Shown in pieces: positions 17,156 through 25,661 of a stretch of 64,000 nucleotides of DNA. Within the stretch, counting starts at the first letter, position 1, and each line of letters opens with the position of its first letter. Origin of the DNA: an uncultured Anaerolineae bacterium (GTDB lineage: Bacteria > Chloroflexota > Anaerolineae > Promineifilales > Promineifilaceae). The position numbers and the translations under genes are program-made. Below the pieces are notes generated by a model, which saw only the letters and a program-made list of their open reading frames with translations, did no database searches and was not told the origin of the DNA. The stretch is taken from positions 1 to 64,000 of the forward strand of contig CAJQMR010000027.1 in NCBI GenBank assembly GCA_905479495.1. Direction: 5' to 3'.

Positions 17156-17262
17156 GGAACACAGAGTTGCGCAGAGGGGGCACAGAGTTACACAGAGAGG
17201 TTTTGCGCAATCACATTTTTCTCTGTGTAACTCTGCGGTTCTCCGTGCCCCTCTGCGTTCCA
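17156..17262. repeat. Long inverted repeat, CACAGAG variety
   Basis: GGAACACAGAGTTGCGCAG and GGGGCACAGAGTTACACAG on the left arm are mirrored by CTCTGTGTAACTCTGCG and CCGTGCCCCTCTGCGTTCC. The arms exceed 45 bases. It follows the response regulator stop and may end that operon. Confidence 0.75.
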
Positions 17263-17282
17263 AAAAATAAGGAATTTTGATA

Positions 17283-17765
17283 ATGATAATTTCACGGTCG
17301 AAGAAATTTTTGATGATATGCGTGGTTGTATGGCTGGTGGGCTGGGCTTTGGTGGCTTGTGGCGAAACGGCCGTTCCCACCCCAACCTCCATCCCACCAA
17401 CCGAAACCCCCACCATTCCCGCCACGCTGGCCACCCAACTGCCCGACCTGGAAATTGGCAGCTATACCGTGACCTACGAGGACTGCCCCTGGGGTGGCCC
17501 CGGCACCGTGGCCGTGAGCATCGACAACTTTGGCGTGGGCGATGCCGGGCCGTTTGAAGTGACGATCAACAACGGCACCACTAATTTAGATGGCTTGGGA
17601 TCGTTAGGGGAGGCGGAAGCGGCCGTTTCTTTTGAGTCCGGTCCAATAGGTGGCATCAATGCTGAGGTAGATTCTGCCCAACAGGTTGTGGAAGTAGATG
17701 AAACCAACAATACCTACTCGATCATGTTCACGCCGCCGCCGCCCTGTGCCACGCCAACCCCCTAG
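17283..17765 (+). CDS. Small lipoprotein with a CARDB domain
   Basis: 160 residues. A basic start and hydrophobic stretch end in the lipobox LVACG (Cys at about 25), followed by a Thr/Pro linker and one CARDB-type Ig fold (about 50-150), recognisable by DLEIGSYTVT at its start and the closing DSAQQVVEVDETNNTYS. The protein should be lipid-anchored outside the membrane; CARDB domains usually mediate adhesion or act as spacers. A long inverted repeat lies upstream and a heptad repeat downstream, so it appears to be a single-gene unit with AAGGA as ribosome site. Confidence 0.78.
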   Translation: MIISRSKKFLMICVVVWLVGWALVACGETAVPTPTSIPPTETPTIPATLATQLPDLEIGSYTVTYEDCPWGGPGTVAVSIDNFGVGDAGPFEVTINNGTTNLDGLGSLGEAEAAVSFESGPIGGINAEVDSAQQVVEVDETNNTYSIMFTPPPPCATPTP

Positions 17766-17767
17766 GA

Positions 17768-17846
17768 ATGGTTAATTGTAAATTTTAAATGGTTAATGGT
17801 TAATGGTTATTGCAGCGTGTGTTCTCCATTAACCATTAACCATTTG
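17768..17846. repeat. Heptad repeat GGTTAAT with inverted copies
   Basis: GGTTAATGGTTAATGGTTAT is mirrored by ACCATTAACCATTAACCATT. It fills the space between two convergent genes and supplies the TAA stop codon of the - strand GIY-YIG gene. Confidence 0.75.
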
Positions 17847-18462
17847 GCAGTTTGCCTGCCTGCCGGTACGGGGCCATTTCTGCTTCGGTGAGGATTTTGC
17901 CGTTGGGATGTCGCCATTGGATACGGCCGTTCGCGCCCACCTTTTCATATACCCAGCCCTGCAAACTCATCCGGTTGAGCCAGATGCGGTCTTGCGGAGA
18001 AGTTGTGGGAGCCTGCCTTGAGCCTGCCGAAAGGGCCGTTTCTGGCTTGGGCAAATTCAGGGCAGCATGTCCGCGATAACGACCCGGCAGCGGCGTTGGC
18101 TTGGCATTAAAATCATGGTTCAGCACCGGTCGCATCACCTGGATCAGCGACTGCTCCGCCATGTCCATATCAAAATGCTGCCACTCTTGCAGGGCAAACA
18201 GCGACTTTTGCTGCACAAAGGCGGCGCAGTCAGCCAGGGCATAAAAATCAACTGACCATTGGTGCGAAGCAGGCGCATTCAGCGCAATAAGCTGCCCCAG
18301 GCGGCTGGGTGCCTGCATATGTTCCCAAAAGCGTGTGACGACATCCCGCCGGGACTGCCCCACGTAAAAAACAAGTGCCTCATCCCGCACCACATAGATC
18401 AGATGCCCTAAGGCATTGATGGCCTGTTTCTGCAGAATTGCTTCAACCGTAACCGTTTGCAT
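17836..18462 (-). CDS. GIY-YIG nuclease-like protein
   Basis: 208 residues from the ATG at 18462 (MQTVTVEAILQK). The segment HLIYVVRDEALVFYVGQSRR contains a divergent GIY (L-I-Y) and YIG (Y-V-G) pair, followed at the right distance by the catalytic-type Arg (VVTRFWEH) and a conserved His. The C-terminal third (SLQGWVYEKVGANGRIQWRH) is unfamiliar and may bind DNA. It could be a restriction- or repair-type endonuclease, or an inactive relative. A TATAAT box seven bases before the ATG implies a leaderless transcript. It is divergent from the CarH-like regulator gene. Confidence 0.6.
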   Translation of the reverse strand: MQTVTVEAILQKQAINALGHLIYVVRDEALVFYVGQSRRDVVTRFWEHMQAPSRLGQLIALNAPASHQWSVDFYALADCAAFVQQKSLFALQEWQHFDMDMAEQSLIQVMRPVLNHDFNAKPTPLPGRYRGHAALNLPKPETALSAGSRQAPTTSPQDRIWLNRMSLQGWVYEKVGANGRIQWRHPNGKILTEAEMAPYRQAGKLPNG

Positions 18463-18492
18463 GAGGCATATTATACTCATCGTGACGACTGA

Positions 18493-18595
18493 GACCCGAA
18501 GGGTTTTGATCAACATAGTTCGAACGATTGGTGGGTTAAACTCTTCGGGTCTGGATATTGTAGAAATGTGGACAAAAACTTAACATCCATGTTAA
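18493..18595. promoter_or_regulatory. Divergent control region with palindrome TTAACATCCATGTTAA
   Basis: TTAACAT and ATGTTAA, separated by two bases at 18580-18595, form a perfect inverted repeat about 40 bases before the MerR-type start and are a plausible binding site for that regulator. GACCCGAAG (18493) and CTTCGGGTC (18543) form a second, wider inverted repeat. Confidence 0.45.
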
Positions 18596-18637
18596 CATAC
18601 CGTCGCCAACAAGAAAAAACCAAGATTAGGAAATTAT

Positions 18638-19939
18638 ATGTCCCCAAGTAATCATCTTCCCACATTTAATATGAAAGTTGTTGTTCAGGAAACCGGCCTC
18701 AAGCCAGATACGCTGCGCGCCTGGGAGCGTCGCTATGGCGTGCCCAACCCAGAGCGAACCTCTGGCGGACACCGGCTTTATTCACAGCATGAAATTGATT
18801 TGTTGAAATGGCTGGTCGCCCGGCAAGAAGAAGGCATGAGCATTAGTCATGCCGTGGAGCTGTGGCAGCAGCTGGAAAGCGACGGCCAAAATCCCTTGTT
18901 GACCATGGAAACGGCCGTTTCTGAACCAATCCTGCCTCACATTACCGGTGAGCAGGTAGATGAACTGCGTGAAGCCTGGATTGAAGCGTGCCTGGCTTTT
19001 GACGAATACCAGGCCCAGCATTTGCTGGCCCGCGCTTTTGCCCTTTTTTCCATCGAAACCGTTTGTTACCAGGTTTTGCAGCAAGGCCTCACGGATATTG
19101 GCAAAGGGTGGTATGAAGGCACCGTTTCGGTGCAGCAAGAACATTTTGCCTCGGCTTTGGCGTTGCGCCAGTTAGAAGCGTTATTGGTGGCCATGCCCGC
19201 GCCGACGCGCAACGGCCGTATCATCGTTGCCTGTCCACCCACCGAACTACATACCTTTGCCCCGCTGATGATCAGCTTGATGCTGCGCCGCCAGGGCTGG
19301 GATGTGGTGTATTTGGGGGCCAACGTGCCGCTGGATCGCCTAGAAGCGTCCGTAGCGCAAATCAAGCCCTTGCTGGTCCTCTTGTCTGCCCAAACCCTGA
19401 CAGCAGCGGCCCAAATGCTGCCTCTAGCTCAGAAACTGGCAGAATTAGGCGTTTTGCTTGCTTTTGGCGGTGCGGTTTTCAATCATATTGAGCAAATTGC
19501 TGGTTCAATACCAGGTCATTTTTTGGGCAACACATTGGCGGAAGTTCCCCAAATCGTAGAAAAGCTTATCCAGACCTCGCCCGCCATTGGCAACGTGAAA
19601 AAGCCTAGCAAAGCATACCAGGCCGCTTATAATCATTTTGCCGAACGGCGTTCAGCCATTGAAGCCTATTTACACGCTTCCCCCGCGTTAGCCCAGATGC
19701 CTACAGCGCTGCTCAATAACACCAACCATGAATTTGGCAACGACGTTGAAGCTGCTTTGCATTTGGGAGATATGGTGATGGTTGAGGCAAATCTGGATTG
19801 GGTAAAAGGGCTGCTGCTCAACAACCATACTCGATTGACAGACATGACGTTGCAGCATTATTTGCAGCAGTATCATGAGGCGGTGAAAGCCGTGATGGAT
19901 GAGAAGCTGGCCATGCCTCTTCTTGATTGGTTCGCTTAA
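18638..19939 (+). CDS. CarH-like MerR regulator with cobalamin-binding domain
   Basis: 433 residues. A MerR winged helix (about 10-75; LKPDTLRAWERRYGVPNPER) is followed by a four-helix cap with the W-x9-EH motif (W158, E168-H169), which in CarH shields the adenosyl group, and by a B12-binding Rossmann domain with E-L-H-T (H205, proposed cobalt ligand) and GWDVVYLGANVP. CarH proteins repress carotenoid or photolyase genes in the dark as AdoCbl tetramers and fall off DNA in light. About 120 residues beyond the usual end (after 310) are extra helices of unknown role. No carotenoid gene is close, but a riboswitch-controlled B12 importer is next door. AGGAAAT ribosome site. Confidence 0.85.
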   Translation: MSPSNHLPTFNMKVVVQETGLKPDTLRAWERRYGVPNPERTSGGHRLYSQHEIDLLKWLVARQEEGMSISHAVELWQQLESDGQNPLLTMETAVSEPILPHITGEQVDELREAWIEACLAFDEYQAQHLLARAFALFSIETVCYQVLQQGLTDIGKGWYEGTVSVQQEHFASALALRQLEALLVAMPAPTRNGRIIVACPPTELHTFAPLMISLMLRRQGWDVVYLGANVPLDRLEASVAQIKPLLVLLSAQTLTAAAQMLPLAQKLAELGVLLAFGGAVFNHIEQIAGSIPGHFLGNTLAEVPQIVEKLIQTSPAIGNVKKPSKAYQAAYNHFAERRSAIEAYLHASPALAQMPTALLNNTNHEFGNDVEAALHLGDMVMVEANLDWVKGLLLNNHTRLTDMTLQHYLQQYHEAVKAVMDEKLAMPLLDWFA

Positions 19940-19963
19940 CTGGACTGAGATGTAAAAAAGAAA

Positions 19964-20031
19964 TGGGACACAGATTTTCACAGATGAACACAGATTTTTT
20001 TATTTGTGAAAATCTGTGTTCATCTGTGTCC
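19964..20031. repeat. Long inverted repeat, CACAGAT family
   Basis: GGACACAGATTTTCACAGAT and GAACACAGATT are mirrored by AATCTGTGTTCATCTGTGTCC. This is the cleanest copy in the window, lying between the convergent CarH-like and ABC ATPase genes, where it could act as a bidirectional terminator. Confidence 0.8.
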
Positions 20032-20077
20032 GAAATTTTTATGGTGAACAACTTGGCTACAAGTGCGTCGTACCTGA

Positions 20078-21109
20078 TCAGTCTTGCTGTTGCACATCAT
20101 CGACTAGTTCAGCTAGGGAAGCATGGATGGTAGTTTGCTGTGGTTTGATAAGCTGCCACTGGATACGGCCGTTTCCCTCCACATCATCATCTGCCAACAC
20201 CCGAATGCGCATGGCTGACCCGTTTGCCCCTTCATGCACGGCAAATCCAACCCGCTCCAGCGCTCGCCGGGTCCACAAGGCCGAAAGCCCTTCACCAACT
20301 AGATCAACTTGCCCTGTCGCTTGCCCCGCCATCTTAAACGAGCCTGTGTGTGGATCGAACTGCACCCCATCGGCCTGAAAAGCAGCTTCAAAAGTGCCGT
20401 TGAGCACCAATTCTTCCGGTGTGCCCACCTGGAGTGCGCCGCCTTTGGGCATCAGCCAGATTTTATCCGCATTGCGCAGCGCTAAATCTAGATCGTGCGT
20501 GGAGAGCAGAATGGCGCACTGTGCTTGGCGCGCCAGCTGGCGCAAGATGTGCATGATTTCCACACGGCGCGGCAAATCCAGGAAGGCGGTTGGTTCATCC
20601 AACAGCATAATGTCTGGTTCCTGAGCCAGGGCGCGGGCGATCATGATCTTTTGTCGCTCGCCGTCGCTAAGGGTGTTGACGTGGCGCTGGGCCAGTGGGG
20701 TAGCGCCCACGGCGGCAATGGCTCGGGTAACGGCCGTTTCGTCTACCGCCGTCAATTTGCCCGCCCAATTGGTGTACGGATGCCGTCCCAATGAGACCAA
20801 ATCCCAGGCGGTAAGCATCCCGGCATTGATCGGCTCGGTGAGTACCACGCTGAGGTGGCGGGCCAGCTGTTTAGCGCTGAAGCTGGCGAGGTCTCGTTGG
20901 TTGAGCAGGATACGGCCGTCTAGCGACGGCTGCATCCCGGCCAAAGTGCGCATCAGCGTGCTTTTGCCCGCCCCGTTTGGCCCCAGCAAGCAGACCAACT
21001 CCCCAGGCTGCAAGCCCACGGTGATGTTTTCCGTCACCACCACTGGCGCTTCCCGGCGCATTGGGTAGCCGATCGTCAAATTTTCCGTGCGTAAAATTGA
21101 TGCAGACAT
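20078..21109 (-). CDS. ABC importer ATPase, B12/iron-siderophore type (BtuD/FecE-like)
   Basis: 343 residues from MSASILRTENLTIGYP. Walker A LLGPNGAGKST (41-51), signature LSDGERQKIMIARAL, Walker B IMLLDEPTAFLDL and switch His STHDLDL are all intact. The ATPase is about 250 residues; some 95 C-terminal residues (GQVDLVGEGLSALWTRRALE...) are an extra domain not needed for ABC activity and perhaps regulatory. It energises the permease encoded upstream. I start at 21109 (AAGGAAAC site); a longer frame runs back through an intergenic repeat into the permease gene and is not credible. Third gene of the riboswitch operon. Confidence 0.87.
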   Translation of the reverse strand: MSASILRTENLTIGYPMRREAPVVVTENITVGLQPGELVCLLGPNGAGKSTLMRTLAGMQPSLDGRILLNQRDLASFSAKQLARHLSVVLTEPINAGMLTAWDLVSLGRHPYTNWAGKLTAVDETAVTRAIAAVGATPLAQRHVNTLSDGERQKIMIARALAQEPDIMLLDEPTAFLDLPRRVEIMHILRQLARQAQCAILLSTHDLDLALRNADKIWLMPKGGALQVGTPEELVLNGTFEAAFQADGVQFDPHTGSFKMAGQATGQVDLVGEGLSALWTRRALERVGFAVHEGANGSAMRIRVLADDDVEGNGRIQWQLIKPQQTTIHASLAELVDDVQQQD

Positions 21110-21128
21110 ACTTGTTTCCTTAGGAAAT

Positions 21129-21190
21129 AGGACGCAGATTAACGCTGATGAACGCAGACCAAAATCTGTGTAATCTGCGAAATCTGCGGA
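21129..21190. repeat. Long inverted repeat, CGCAGATT family, inside the importer operon
   Basis: GACGCAGATTAACGCTGATG pairs imperfectly with AATCTGTGTAATCTGCGAAATCTGCG. It separates the permease and ATPase genes, which otherwise look co-transcribed. Confidence 0.65.
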
Positions 21191-21197
21191 TTTTTCT

Positions 21198-22277
21198 TTA
21201 TCCCGCAAACGACGAGCGCAAATTGCGCTGGCGCAAAATGACCCAGGTGACCACCGGCGCACCAATCAGCGCCGTGACGGCATTAAGCGGCAGCGTGGTT
21301 TGGCTGCCCGGCATTTGGGCGATGAGGTCGGCTACAAGCGTCACCACGCCGCCCAGCAAAATAGTGGCGGGAATGAGCACCCGGTGGTTGGAGGTGCCAA
21401 ACAGGCTGCGGCACAGATGGGGCACCGCTATGCCGACAAAACCAATCGGCCCACAAAAGGCGGTGATGGCCCCGGCCATGAGCGAGGCGCTTACCAGCAC
21501 GGCAATACGGGCCCGCCGTACTGAAAGCCCCAGGCTGTAGGCGTACGTTTCTCCCAGCAGCAGGGCGTTTAGTGGCTTGGCTGACAGCCAGGCAATGATC
21601 AGCCCCAGCAGAACCGTGGGGGCCATGACCCGCATCTGGCTCCAGGTGACGCCGCCAAAGCTGCCAAAGGTCCAGGCGATGTACGCCTGAATGCGCTCGG
21701 CAATGCTGAAGTAGAGCAGCACGCTGACCAGGGCGCTGGTGGCGTAGCCAAACATCAGCCCCAGGATGAGCAGCGTCATGGTTTCTACACGACGAGCCAC
21801 GCCCAGCACCAGAAAGAGCACCAATCCTGCGCCCAGGCTGGCGGCGACGACGATGCCAAAATCGCTGAGCAGCCCCAGCCCGGCCAGCAAGGTGCTGCCG
21901 GTTGTGCCCACAGCAAGCACCACCAGGGCCACGCCCAAACTGGCCCCGGAGTTGATGCCCAGCACAAACGGCCCGGCCAGCGGATTACGGAACATGGTTT
22001 GCATTTGCAACCCGCTCACGCTCAGGGCCGAACCGGCAAGTACGGCCGTTAACGCCTTCGGCAGCCGAAACTTCCATACAATCGTAGCCCACGTTTCTTT
22101 GGCAGGCGTAGCACCCACCAGAATGCGCAAAATCTCATCCAGCGGAATGCGCACGGAGCCAACAAACAGGCTGACCAAAAAGGCGCCAACCAGCGCCAGG
22201 ACGAGCAGTCCCATCGCCACTGCCTGGCGGTTAGGGTTGGATACGGCCGTTTGTGTTTCTGTGGTTACGTGTTGCAT
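21198..22277 (-). CDS. FecCD-family permease of the B12-type importer (BtuC-like)
   Basis: 359 residues with about ten hydrophobic helices. Diagnostic FecCD blocks include RLPKALTAVLAGSALSVSGLQMQ (broken here into RLPKALTAVLAG and SGLQMQTMFRNPLAGP), FVLGINSGASLGVA, and the cytoplasmic L-loop region PIGFVGIAVPHLCRSLFG. Two copies form the channel with the neighbouring ATPase and binding protein. Type II importers of this class move cobalamin, haem or ferric siderophores; the cobalamin riboswitch in front of the operon argues for a corrinoid. The gap to the binding-protein gene is 41 bases and is filled by a hairpin repeat. Confidence 0.88.
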   Translation of the reverse strand: MQHVTTETQTAVSNPNRQAVAMGLLVLALVGAFLVSLFVGSVRIPLDEILRILVGATPAKETWATIVWKFRLPKALTAVLAGSALSVSGLQMQTMFRNPLAGPFVLGINSGASLGVALVVLAVGTTGSTLLAGLGLLSDFGIVVAASLGAGLVLFLVLGVARRVETMTLLILGLMFGYATSALVSVLLYFSIAERIQAYIAWTFGSFGGVTWSQMRVMAPTVLLGLIIAWLSAKPLNALLLGETYAYSLGLSVRRARIAVLVSASLMAGAITAFCGPIGFVGIAVPHLCRSLFGTSNHRVLIPATILLGGVVTLVADLIAQMPGSQTTLPLNAVTALIGAPVVTWVILRQRNLRSSFAG

Positions 22278-22286
22278 GATGTCAGC

Positions 22287-22315
22287 GTAGGGGCGACCCG
22301 CCGGGTCGCCCCTAC
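22287..22315. repeat. GC-rich hairpin GTAGGGGCGACCC / GGGTCGCCCCTAC
   Basis: A 13-base arm, a three-base loop and its complement lie between the first two genes of the importer operon. In such a place it may tune relative expression. Similar hairpins are common in unrelated environmental genomes, to my knowledge. Confidence 0.7.
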
Positions 22316-22318
22316 AAA

Positions 22319-23659
22319 TTATTCAACAATTCGATAATAAACCAGCTCATGGTCTGGCAGCAGATCAGGATGGAAAATCTTGATCAGGTCGGCCAGAACC
22401 AGCTGTGGATTGGCAGCGGCGCTTTCAAAGAAGTCGTTGCCGCCAAACGCGTTGGTGCGCAAATCATAGTTGTAGACGGTTCCATTTTGGAAAGCGGCAA
22501 AGTCGGCAAATCGTTCATCGGCGGTTTCCAGGTCAGCCAGCGAGAAAACAAAGCCCAGATTGAGCCAGTAGTCGCCCTCGGCTGCCTGGTCAAAGACCGT
22601 TTCAAAGTCCAGAAACAGCGTGCTGGTCGATTCATCCTCCCCCCAGAGGTAGTCGGCCCCGGCCACGTCAAAAAGTTGGGCGGTGTAGCTTTGGCCGCCG
22701 GGCATGTACCAGGTGCCTTCATATGGCGTATTGGCAAACACCGTGGGGCGTTCGGCTGAATCGGCCGTTAGCGCTGTGAGGGCTTCGTATTCGCTGACCA
22801 CGTCGTTAAACAGGGCTTCTGCCTGGGCTTCTTCGTTGTAAAAGACGGCGATGAATTTGCCCCATTCGGCCCGGCCCAGCGGGGTTACGTCCAGGTAGTC
22901 GGCGTTGAGGACCACAGTTAGCCCTACTTCTTCCAGCTTGGGATGGGTATCAAAATCGGCCGAGCCGCTGGCAGAGGTCATAATGACGTCGGGGTCCAGT
23001 TCCAGAGCGGCTTCCACGTTTACGGTGGAACCGCTGCCCAGCTCAACCAGTTCACCAGCAGCTAACATTTCTTGCACGGTGGGATTGTAGGCAAAAGAAC
23101 CGGAGTCTACCCCTACCAGGGTGTCCAGCTTGCCAAAGGTGTCCAGGTAGGGCAGGTAGGTGGTGGACATGGAGACAAAGCTGTGGATAGGCACCTCGAC
23201 GGTCACGGCGTCGTCAAACCCTTCAGGGGCAGGGGTGCCGCACTGGACCAGTAGGTAGGTGGCAGAATCTTCGGCACCCAACCAGGGGGCGGCCACGGTT
23301 ACCACTTTGTAATTGTTGAAATAGTCTACAGTGAAGCCATCAGCGTGGGTAACGGCCGTTTTCTGGGGAAAGTAATCAACTGATTCATCGTAATTTTCTA
23401 CGCAGCCATCGGTGAGGTTGCTGGTGGGAGCTTCGGCCAGGGGTGCTTCGGTGGGAACGGCCGTTGCTTCAACTTCTTCTACCGGCTCAGTTTCTGCCGC
23501 AGTTGGCTCAGCCACAGCTTCTTCTGTGGGTTCCGCTATCGTTTCGGCGGTGTCTGCTGATTCCGCGGCAGGTTCACTGGTTGGTTCTTCTGCGGCTTCC
23601 CCGCTGCAAGCAGCCAATCCCAGCATGAGCAGTAATAAGAGGGTAAATATTCTTTTCAT
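22319..23659 (-). CDS. Corrinoid/siderophore-binding lipoprotein (BtuF/FepB-like)
   Basis: 446 residues. Lipobox GLAACSG gives an acylated Cys18, followed by about 60 residues rich in Glu, Ala, Thr and Pro as a tether. The binding domain (about 90-440) has the class III features: DYFNNYKVVTVAAPWLG, LDTLVGVDSGSFAYNP, LELDPDVIMTSASG and a C-terminal lobe ending in FHPDLLPDHE. A long central helix joins two lobes that close on the ligand outside the membrane. It is the first gene behind a cobalamin riboswitch, so vitamin B12 or a precursor is the expected ligand. An AAGGAGACAAC site precedes the ATG. Confidence 0.85.
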   Translation of the reverse strand: MKRIFTLLLLLMLGLAACSGEAAEEPTSEPAAESADTAETIAEPTEEAVAEPTAAETEPVEEVEATAVPTEAPLAEAPTSNLTDGCVENYDESVDYFPQKTAVTHADGFTVDYFNNYKVVTVAAPWLGAEDSATYLLVQCGTPAPEGFDDAVTVEVPIHSFVSMSTTYLPYLDTFGKLDTLVGVDSGSFAYNPTVQEMLAAGELVELGSGSTVNVEAALELDPDVIMTSASGSADFDTHPKLEEVGLTVVLNADYLDVTPLGRAEWGKFIAVFYNEEAQAEALFNDVVSEYEALTALTADSAERPTVFANTPYEGTWYMPGGQSYTAQLFDVAGADYLWGEDESTSTLFLDFETVFDQAAEGDYWLNLGFVFSLADLETADERFADFAAFQNGTVYNYDLRTNAFGGNDFFESAAANPQLVLADLIKIFHPDLLPDHELVYYRIVE

Positions 23660-23756
23660 TTGTTGTCTCCTTCTCTATGATGCTTTTTTTGTTTGCAGAC
23701 AGAAAGCATCATCAGAAACATCAATTTGCCTTGAATTCTTTTGGGCTGAAGACAAC

Positions 23757-23781
23757 AAAAAAGCTCACACGAAGGTGAGCC
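23757..23781 (-). terminator. Riboswitch-linked intrinsic terminator
   Basis: On the - strand GCTCAC-CTTCGT-GTGAGC is followed directly by six T. Just before it, CTCGTAACCTT and AAGGTAAGCGAG form another hairpin that could be part of a switch. It lies between the cobalamin riboswitch and the binding-protein gene, so ligand binding should end transcription here. Confidence 0.75.
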
Positions 23782-23844
23782 ATCCATTTTGCAAATAAAC
23801 ATTGGTGACTCGCTTACCTTTGTCCACGAAGGTTACGAGCAAAA

Positions 23845-24062
23845 AGTCAGGCGGGTACTCGGACTTGATAATAATTAAGTGTGAATTGTGAATGATTAAT
23901 TGTTAATTATTCACTATTCATGATTAACCGTTATCTTACCGTTGCGGGACAGTGCCGGACTCCAGGTTTAAGGCATTGTTGCCTTAAACAAGCCACCGGT
24001 CTTCCCCCACAGAGCAATTTCTCTGTGCGCCGCGCATCCGGGCGGAGGGCGCACCTAAATTT
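23845..24062 (-). ncRNA. Cobalamin riboswitch
   Basis: Read on the - strand, AGGTGCGCC opens the element, GGGGGAAGACCGGTGGC follows, then GGAGTCCGGCACTGTCCCGC and CAACGGTAA form the B12 box with its pairing partner, and GTCCGAGTACCCGCCTGAC closes the outer stem. These match the conserved core of the class. The variable segment between the B12 box and the closing strand is enlarged by about 60 bases of AT-rich heptad repeat. A terminator follows, then the BtuF-like gene, so adenosylcobalamin or a related corrinoid should switch the importer off. Confidence 0.9.
23878..23936. repeat. Heptad repeat tract inside the cobalamin riboswitch
   Basis: GTGAATT-GTGAATG-ATTAATT-GTTAATT-ATTCACT-ATTCATG-ATTAACC follow one another in register; the right part is the approximate inverse of the left, so it folds as a hairpin arm within the riboswitch's variable loop. 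Confidence 0.7.
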
Positions 24063-24174
24063 TTTGCTGGTAGGTTGTTAATGCCCGTTATCATACAGTG
24101 CGGTATAGATAGCGTCAATGAACAATGTCATGTCTCTTTCGGTCATTTAGCTGAGATTAGGTTAGAATGACGGC

Positions 24175-25656
24175 ATGTTGCTTCCAGAGATATTGGTTTT
24201 TTTGTTGATTATGTATTTGGGGATACGGCCGTTATACGCTGCCTTTATTTTTGCCCGGCCACCCCGCTTGCGTGTCTCCTATTTCACCCCCACCAACCTG
24301 GGCGTTACCTATGAAGATGTCACTTTTACCAGCCAGGATGGGGTGACGCTGGCTGGCTGGTACATTCCCTCGCGCAACAAAGCGGCCGTTATTTTGCTGC
24401 ATGGGCATAGTGGCAATCGGCTAGGGGTGACACACCAGGCAGAAGCGTTGGTGCAGGCCGGATACGGTGTATTGATGTTCGACTTGCGGGCACATGGCAG
24501 CAGCGGCGGGCGGCGTTTTACGCGCAGCCAGGCGGGGGTAGATGATGTGTTAACGGCCGTTTCCTACCTGAGCAAGCGACCCGAGATCAACGCGGCTGGT
24601 ATTGGAGTGATGGGCGTGTCGGTTGGCGGGCTGTTTGCCCTGCAAGCGGCGGCGCAAACGGTCGCTATCCGAGCCGTCGCCGTGGATGGTCCCAGCCCGG
24701 CCTCTCTGGATGATGTGCCATTTGCTGATTCGCTTTTGGGACGGTTGAACTTGTGGCAGGAGCGATATTTTCGGCGGGCGGGGCAATGGTTTGCGGCCCA
24801 TGAGCCATTGCCAGCAAATCGGGAGATAGCAGCCAAACTCAAAGATCGGCCGCTGCTGCTGATTGCCACTGGGGAAGGTGTCGAGGCGGCAATGGCTCAT
24901 CGGTTGGCGAGTGAAGTGGATACGGCCGTCTTGTGGCAAATTCCTGAGGCGCGACACGCCCAGGGCTGGCACGAGCGGCCGGAGGAATACAATCATCGGC
25001 TGATTGCTTTTTTTGACGAGGCATTGACTCGTGAAGATAAAACCCGCATTTCATTGCCGCCACTGCCAGAAGAGGCCACAAAAACAAAGGGAGTTGAGGT
25101 GGAAACGGCCGTTCCCATTGATTACGAAGCCACGGTTTCTATGCTGCACGCCAACCTGATGGCTTTTGCGATGTTGCCGCTGGCCTTTTTGCTATTTTGG
25201 CTGCCGTATCAAGTCGTTTGGAAGATATGGCCCTTTGCCGCTTTTTTAGACACGTCGTTTGGCGGAATGCTGACCATTATTTTGGTCTTGGCCCTCAGCC
25301 TGATTGTCCATGAGCTGTTGCACGCTGTTGGCTTTTGGTTGGTGGGCGGTGTGCCTTTGAAGCGCATTAAGTTTGGTTTTAGCTGGCAAGGGTTCGCCCC
25401 TTACGCCCACTGCCAAGCACCGCTACAAACAACGGCGTATCGTATCTCGGTGGTGCTGCCGGGTTTGTTGTTGGGTGTTTTGCCAGGATTATTTGGCATG
25501 GCGTTCCAGCAGCCGCTGTTGGTGATGTGGGCCACGTTAATGTTGTTGGCGGCGGGCGGCGATGCGGCCGTTTTGTGGGCTGTGCGCCAGGTACCCAGCA
25601 CGGCACGGGTGCTGGATCATCCTAAAAAAGTGGGCTGTCAGGTTTTGGCTGATTAG
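24175..25656 (+). CDS. Alpha/beta hydrolase fused to a DUF3267 membrane metallopeptidase-like domain
   Basis: 493 residues. An N-terminal membrane anchor (about 5-30) is followed by a serine-hydrolase domain (about 45-285): oxyanion HGHSGNRLG, DLRAHGSSGG, nucleophile elbow GVSVGG and a late ARHAQGW histidine. After a charged linker come four or five membrane helices (about 325-470) with HELLHAVGFWLVGG, an H-E-x-x-H zinc motif typical of DUF3267. Both halves therefore look catalytic. The hydrolase resembles the next gene's product, suggesting duplication. TAGAAT six bases before the ATG hints at a leaderless transcript. Substrates unknown; the fusion suggests processing at the membrane. Confidence 0.75.
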   Translation: MLLPEILVFLLIMYLGIRPLYAAFIFARPPRLRVSYFTPTNLGVTYEDVTFTSQDGVTLAGWYIPSRNKAAVILLHGHSGNRLGVTHQAEALVQAGYGVLMFDLRAHGSSGGRRFTRSQAGVDDVLTAVSYLSKRPEINAAGIGVMGVSVGGLFALQAAAQTVAIRAVAVDGPSPASLDDVPFADSLLGRLNLWQERYFRRAGQWFAAHEPLPANREIAAKLKDRPLLLIATGEGVEAAMAHRLASEVDTAVLWQIPEARHAQGWHERPEEYNHRLIAFFDEALTREDKTRISLPPLPEEATKTKGVEVETAVPIDYEATVSMLHANLMAFAMLPLAFLLFWLPYQVVWKIWPFAAFLDTSFGGMLTIILVLALSLIVHELLHAVGFWLVGGVPLKRIKFGFSWQGFAPYAHCQAPLQTTAYRISVVLPGLLLGVLPGLFGMAFQQPLLVMWATLMLLAAGGDAAVLWAVRQVPSTARVLDHPKKVGCQVLAD

Positions 25657-25661
25657 AAGAA

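Noticed and set aside
20078..21265. 52-residue N-terminal extension of the ABC ATPase
   Set aside because: It is translated from an intergenic inverted repeat and overlaps the permease gene; MSASILR has a good ribosome site.
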